A stretch of DNA of 64,000 nucleotides, taken from contig JAGOLH010000002.1 of assembly GCA_017994175.1 (NCBI GenBank), forward strand, positions 51,839 through 115,838, given 5' to 3'. The notes below the pieces were generated by a model that did not search any database, had not been told where the DNA came from, and saw nothing but the letters and a program-made list of their open reading frames with translations. The translations under genes were made by a program, and so were the position numbers. Origin of the DNA: Bacteroidales bacterium. Its GTDB lineage: Bacteria; Bacteroidota; Bacteroidia; Bacteroidales; ML635J-15. This document shows positions 62,228 to 64,000 of this stretch, piece by piece (positions within the stretch are counted from its first letter, which is position 1; each line of letters begins with the position of its first letter).

Positions 62228-63466
62228 TCAGTGTGTTTTATTGTAATACAACGTACTGCAGTTTTGTTTTGAAAAAAGCGCGGCTGCAACTTCCATCACT
62301 TGCTTTCGGGTTACGCTGCGGTAATTTTCTTCTTCAGCATTAATCATAGCCGCATTACCAAGCAATTCAAAATATGCGAGATCGATAGCCTTATTCAGCA
62401 CCCCGGCCCATTCAAGTTTTCGTGCTGCAATGCAGCGGTTTTTTACCTTTTCGAGTTCCCTGTCGGTAAAGCTACCTGATATTATCATTTGTAATTGCTC
62501 ATCAATAGCAGCTTCGCATTCATTGTAAGTTTTACCCGGAAGAGGTTTGCCTGATATTAAAAACAGTCCGGGGTCGATACTTCCCATGATATACGCATCA
62601 ATTTCAGAAAAAAGTTTATAATCTTTAATGAGTCTTTCGAAAAACCACGAAGATCTGCCATTCGACAAGATATCACTTATTAAATCGGTTGCATAATAAT
62701 CGCGATGAAGTCGTTTTACCATATGATAGGCTCTGTATAGTGCATTTTGTGGAACATCGCGCTCTAGATTGATTATACGTGGCTCTGTTTGCAACGGTTC
62801 TATTGGCAATTTTCTGGCAGCAGTCGGTCTTGCAGGTAAGGTGCCAAACCATTTTTCGATGAGTTTTCGGGTGCCCTTGGGTTCAAAATTGCCCGCTACC
62901 ACAAGTATTGCATTATTTGGAGCATAATGCGCAAAAAAGAATTCTTTTACATCTTCCAGTACAGCATTACGGATGTGTTCCGGTTTCTCTCCGATTGTGT
63001 TCCATCGGTATGGGTGCACACAATACGCAAGGGGGCGCAAATGCAACATCACATCTCCATAAGGTTGGTTCAGGTAACGCTGGTTAAATTCTTCTACCAC
63101 TACATTACGCTGAACTTCGAGGCTTTTTTCGGAGAATGCCAGTTCAAGCATACGGTCTGATTCAATCCATAAACCGGCTTCAAGGTTTACGGATGGAAGG
63201 CTGACGTAATAGTTCGTAATGTCGTTGTTTGTAAAAGCATTGTTTTCACCACCGGCTTTCTGCACGATGCGGTCATATTCAGGTACATTGACAGAGCCAC
63301 CAAACATCAGGTGTTCAAACAGGTGGGCAAAGCCAGTTCTTTCAGGATTTTCGTCACGAGCTCCCACATCATACATTACATTAACCACCACCATTGGTGT
63401 TGTTAAATCTTGGTGAAGGATCACCTTTAGTCCGTTGGAAAGGCTGTATTTTTCGAAATTTATCAT
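62228..63466 (-). CDS. M16-family zinc peptidase, active subunit
   Basis: A 412-residue inverzincin. The zinc motif is intact, HLFEH at 48-52 (TGFAHLFEHLMFGG), with the third ligand expected in the ENNAF/VVVEEFNQRY segments downstream. There is no signal peptide. In this family the active subunit cleaves small peptides or signal-peptide remnants only together with its R/Y partner, which is the next gene on the same strand. A -7 element is found at 63484-63491. Confidence 0.93.
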   Translation of the reverse strand: MINFEKYSLSNGLKVILHQDLTTPMVVVNVMYDVGARDENPERTGFAHLFEHLMFGGSVNVPEYDRIVQKAGGENNAFTNNDITNYYVSLPSVNLEAGLWIESDRMLELAFSEKSLEVQRNVVVEEFNQRYLNQPYGDVMLHLRPLAYCVHPYRWNTIGEKPEHIRNAVLEDVKEFFFAHYAPNNAILVVAGNFEPKGTRKLIEKWFGTLPARPTAARKLPIEPLQTEPRIINLERDVPQNALYRAYHMVKRLHRDYYATDLISDILSNGRSSWFFERLIKDYKLFSEIDAYIMGSIDPGLFLISGKPLPGKTYNECEAAIDEQLQMIISGSFTDRELEKVKNRCIAARKLEWAGVLNKAIDLAYFELLGNAAMINAEEENYRSVTRKQVMEVAAALFSKQNCSTLYYNKTH

Positions 63467-63483
63467 TGCATGAATATATGAAG

Positions 63484-63491
63484 CAAAGATA
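63484..63491 (-). promoter_or_regulatory. -7 element for the M16 pair
   Basis: On the minus strand TATCTTTG, a TAnnTTTG match 17 bp before the ATG at 63466; no TTG at the normal -33 position. Confidence 0.4.
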
Positions 63492-63595
63492 AAAAAACAA
63501 TACTCCCTGATTGAAACACCTGAAAAATAGTTCTTAATTATTTCGGACTTCTATATAGAAATGAAAATATCAGAAACGATTTTGAAAATGTTGAG

Positions 63596-63627
63596 CGAAA
63601 AAAAACAACCGCAAGTTTTTTGCGGTT
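63596..63627 (-). terminator. Terminator of the edge gene
   Basis: A 9-bp perfect stem, CAACCGCAA (63605-63613) with TTGCGGTTG (63619-63627), followed on the minus strand by a T-run. It lies 26 nt after the stop at 63654. Confidence 0.85.
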
Positions 63628-63653
63628 GCAGTTTTCGTTGTTCACTGTATTAA

Positions 63654-64000
63654 TTAATATTTTATCAGTTTCAATGTTTTTGCTTCGAAATATCCTCTCA
63701 CAGCAATATTGTCATCAACCATCAGTATTGCATCGAAATCAACACCGTCGTCAGCTTCTTTGCAGGATCTCTCATACAGTTTATTGAAGAAGTTATCAAT
63801 GTCATCTTTTCCCATTTTCATCTGCCCGAAACCGGTAAAGTTTTTTACTTCTATTTCTTTTACTTCGGTATAGGCAACGGTTGGTTTATTCAGGAAATAA
63901 ATGTCCTTTTTGCCGCATTTTTTCTTATAGTCTTTCGAAATCACAGTACAAGCAGTGTTTTCAGCCAGAGTACCCTGTTTAAATTTAATCAATTCAATCT
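63654..64000 (-). CDS. Hypothetical protein, 5' end cut by the window
   Basis: An open frame from the window edge to the stop at 63654, at least 115 residues. The first in-frame TTG at 63992 is unlikely to be the true start because the frame stays open beyond it (E-L-I-K-F reads straight in from the edge). The visible part has a Lys-rich centre (VISKDYKKKCGKKDIYFL), a motif NFTGFGQMKMGKDDIDNFF and an ending GYFEAKTLKLIKY. I do not recognise the family. It has its own terminator. Confidence 0.6.
   Translation of the reverse strand, partial: IELIKFKQGTLAENTACTVISKDYKKKCGKKDIYFLNKPTVAYTEVKEIEVKNFTGFGQMKMGKDDIDNFFNKLYERSCKEADDGVDFDAILMVDDNIAVRGYFEAKTLKLIKY

Overview
The window is chromosomal DNA of a Bacteroidota bacterium, most likely Bacteroidales-like. 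The evidence: modest GC by eye, MKK-type signal peptides, several genes ending in type IX secretion (T9SS) C-terminal sorting domains, a regulator-propeller (Reg_prop/Y_Y_Y) histidine kinase, a DUF5606 protein, a 190-residue adenylate kinase, a long lysyl-tRNA synthetase, and promoters matching the Bacteroidota TTG-N17-20-TAnnTTTG pattern. I saw no tRNA or rRNA genes, CRISPR array, prophage or insertion-sequence transposase.

Layout. 1-9.1 kb: a FISUMP protein, an esterase in one strand run with a two-component system (hybrid-size sensor kinase plus NarL-type regulator), a divergent Crp/Fnr regulator followed by a glycosyltransferase-like membrane protein, an unknown membrane protein and a sirtuin. 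9.2-15.6 kb: a DUF5606 protein, a tightly coupled lipoprotein / UvrD-type helicase-nuclease / methyltransferase run, and a divergent PCMD-like lipoprotein plus outer-membrane barrel pair. 15.6-26.5 kb is housekeeping: adk, hpt, purE, recJ, lysS, pgi, a universal stress protein, and a cluster of a PorV-like barrel, a helix-hairpin-helix/barrel protein and an unknown protein behind purE. 26.6-33.4 kb: three large T9SS cargo proteins, two of which end in nearly identical 212-bp DNA.

33.5-39.1 kb is the most interesting part: a cobalamin riboswitch heads four tightly packed genes, a DUF4465-like T9SS protein, a second T9SS surface protein, a BtuB-like TonB-dependent receptor and a BtuG-like beta-propeller lipoprotein. 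Together they read as a corrinoid capture and uptake operon in which two surface components appear to be delivered by T9SS. It is followed by a frameshifted DUF454 gene and a non-coding stretch with 119-bp repeats.

40-49.1 kb: a Sel1-repeat protein, an APC permease, and a MarR-controlled RND efflux operon (regulator, adaptor, pump, TolC-like channel). 49.1-59.8 kb: two giant T9SS surface proteins flanking a DUF2723 membrane protein. 59.9-64 kb: DoxX and a lipoprotein, an active/inactive M16 peptidase pair, and a hypothetical gene cut by the window edge.

Gene starts were moved inward where an upstream extension looked like non-coding sequence. Family names rest on motif recognition only; no database search was possible.
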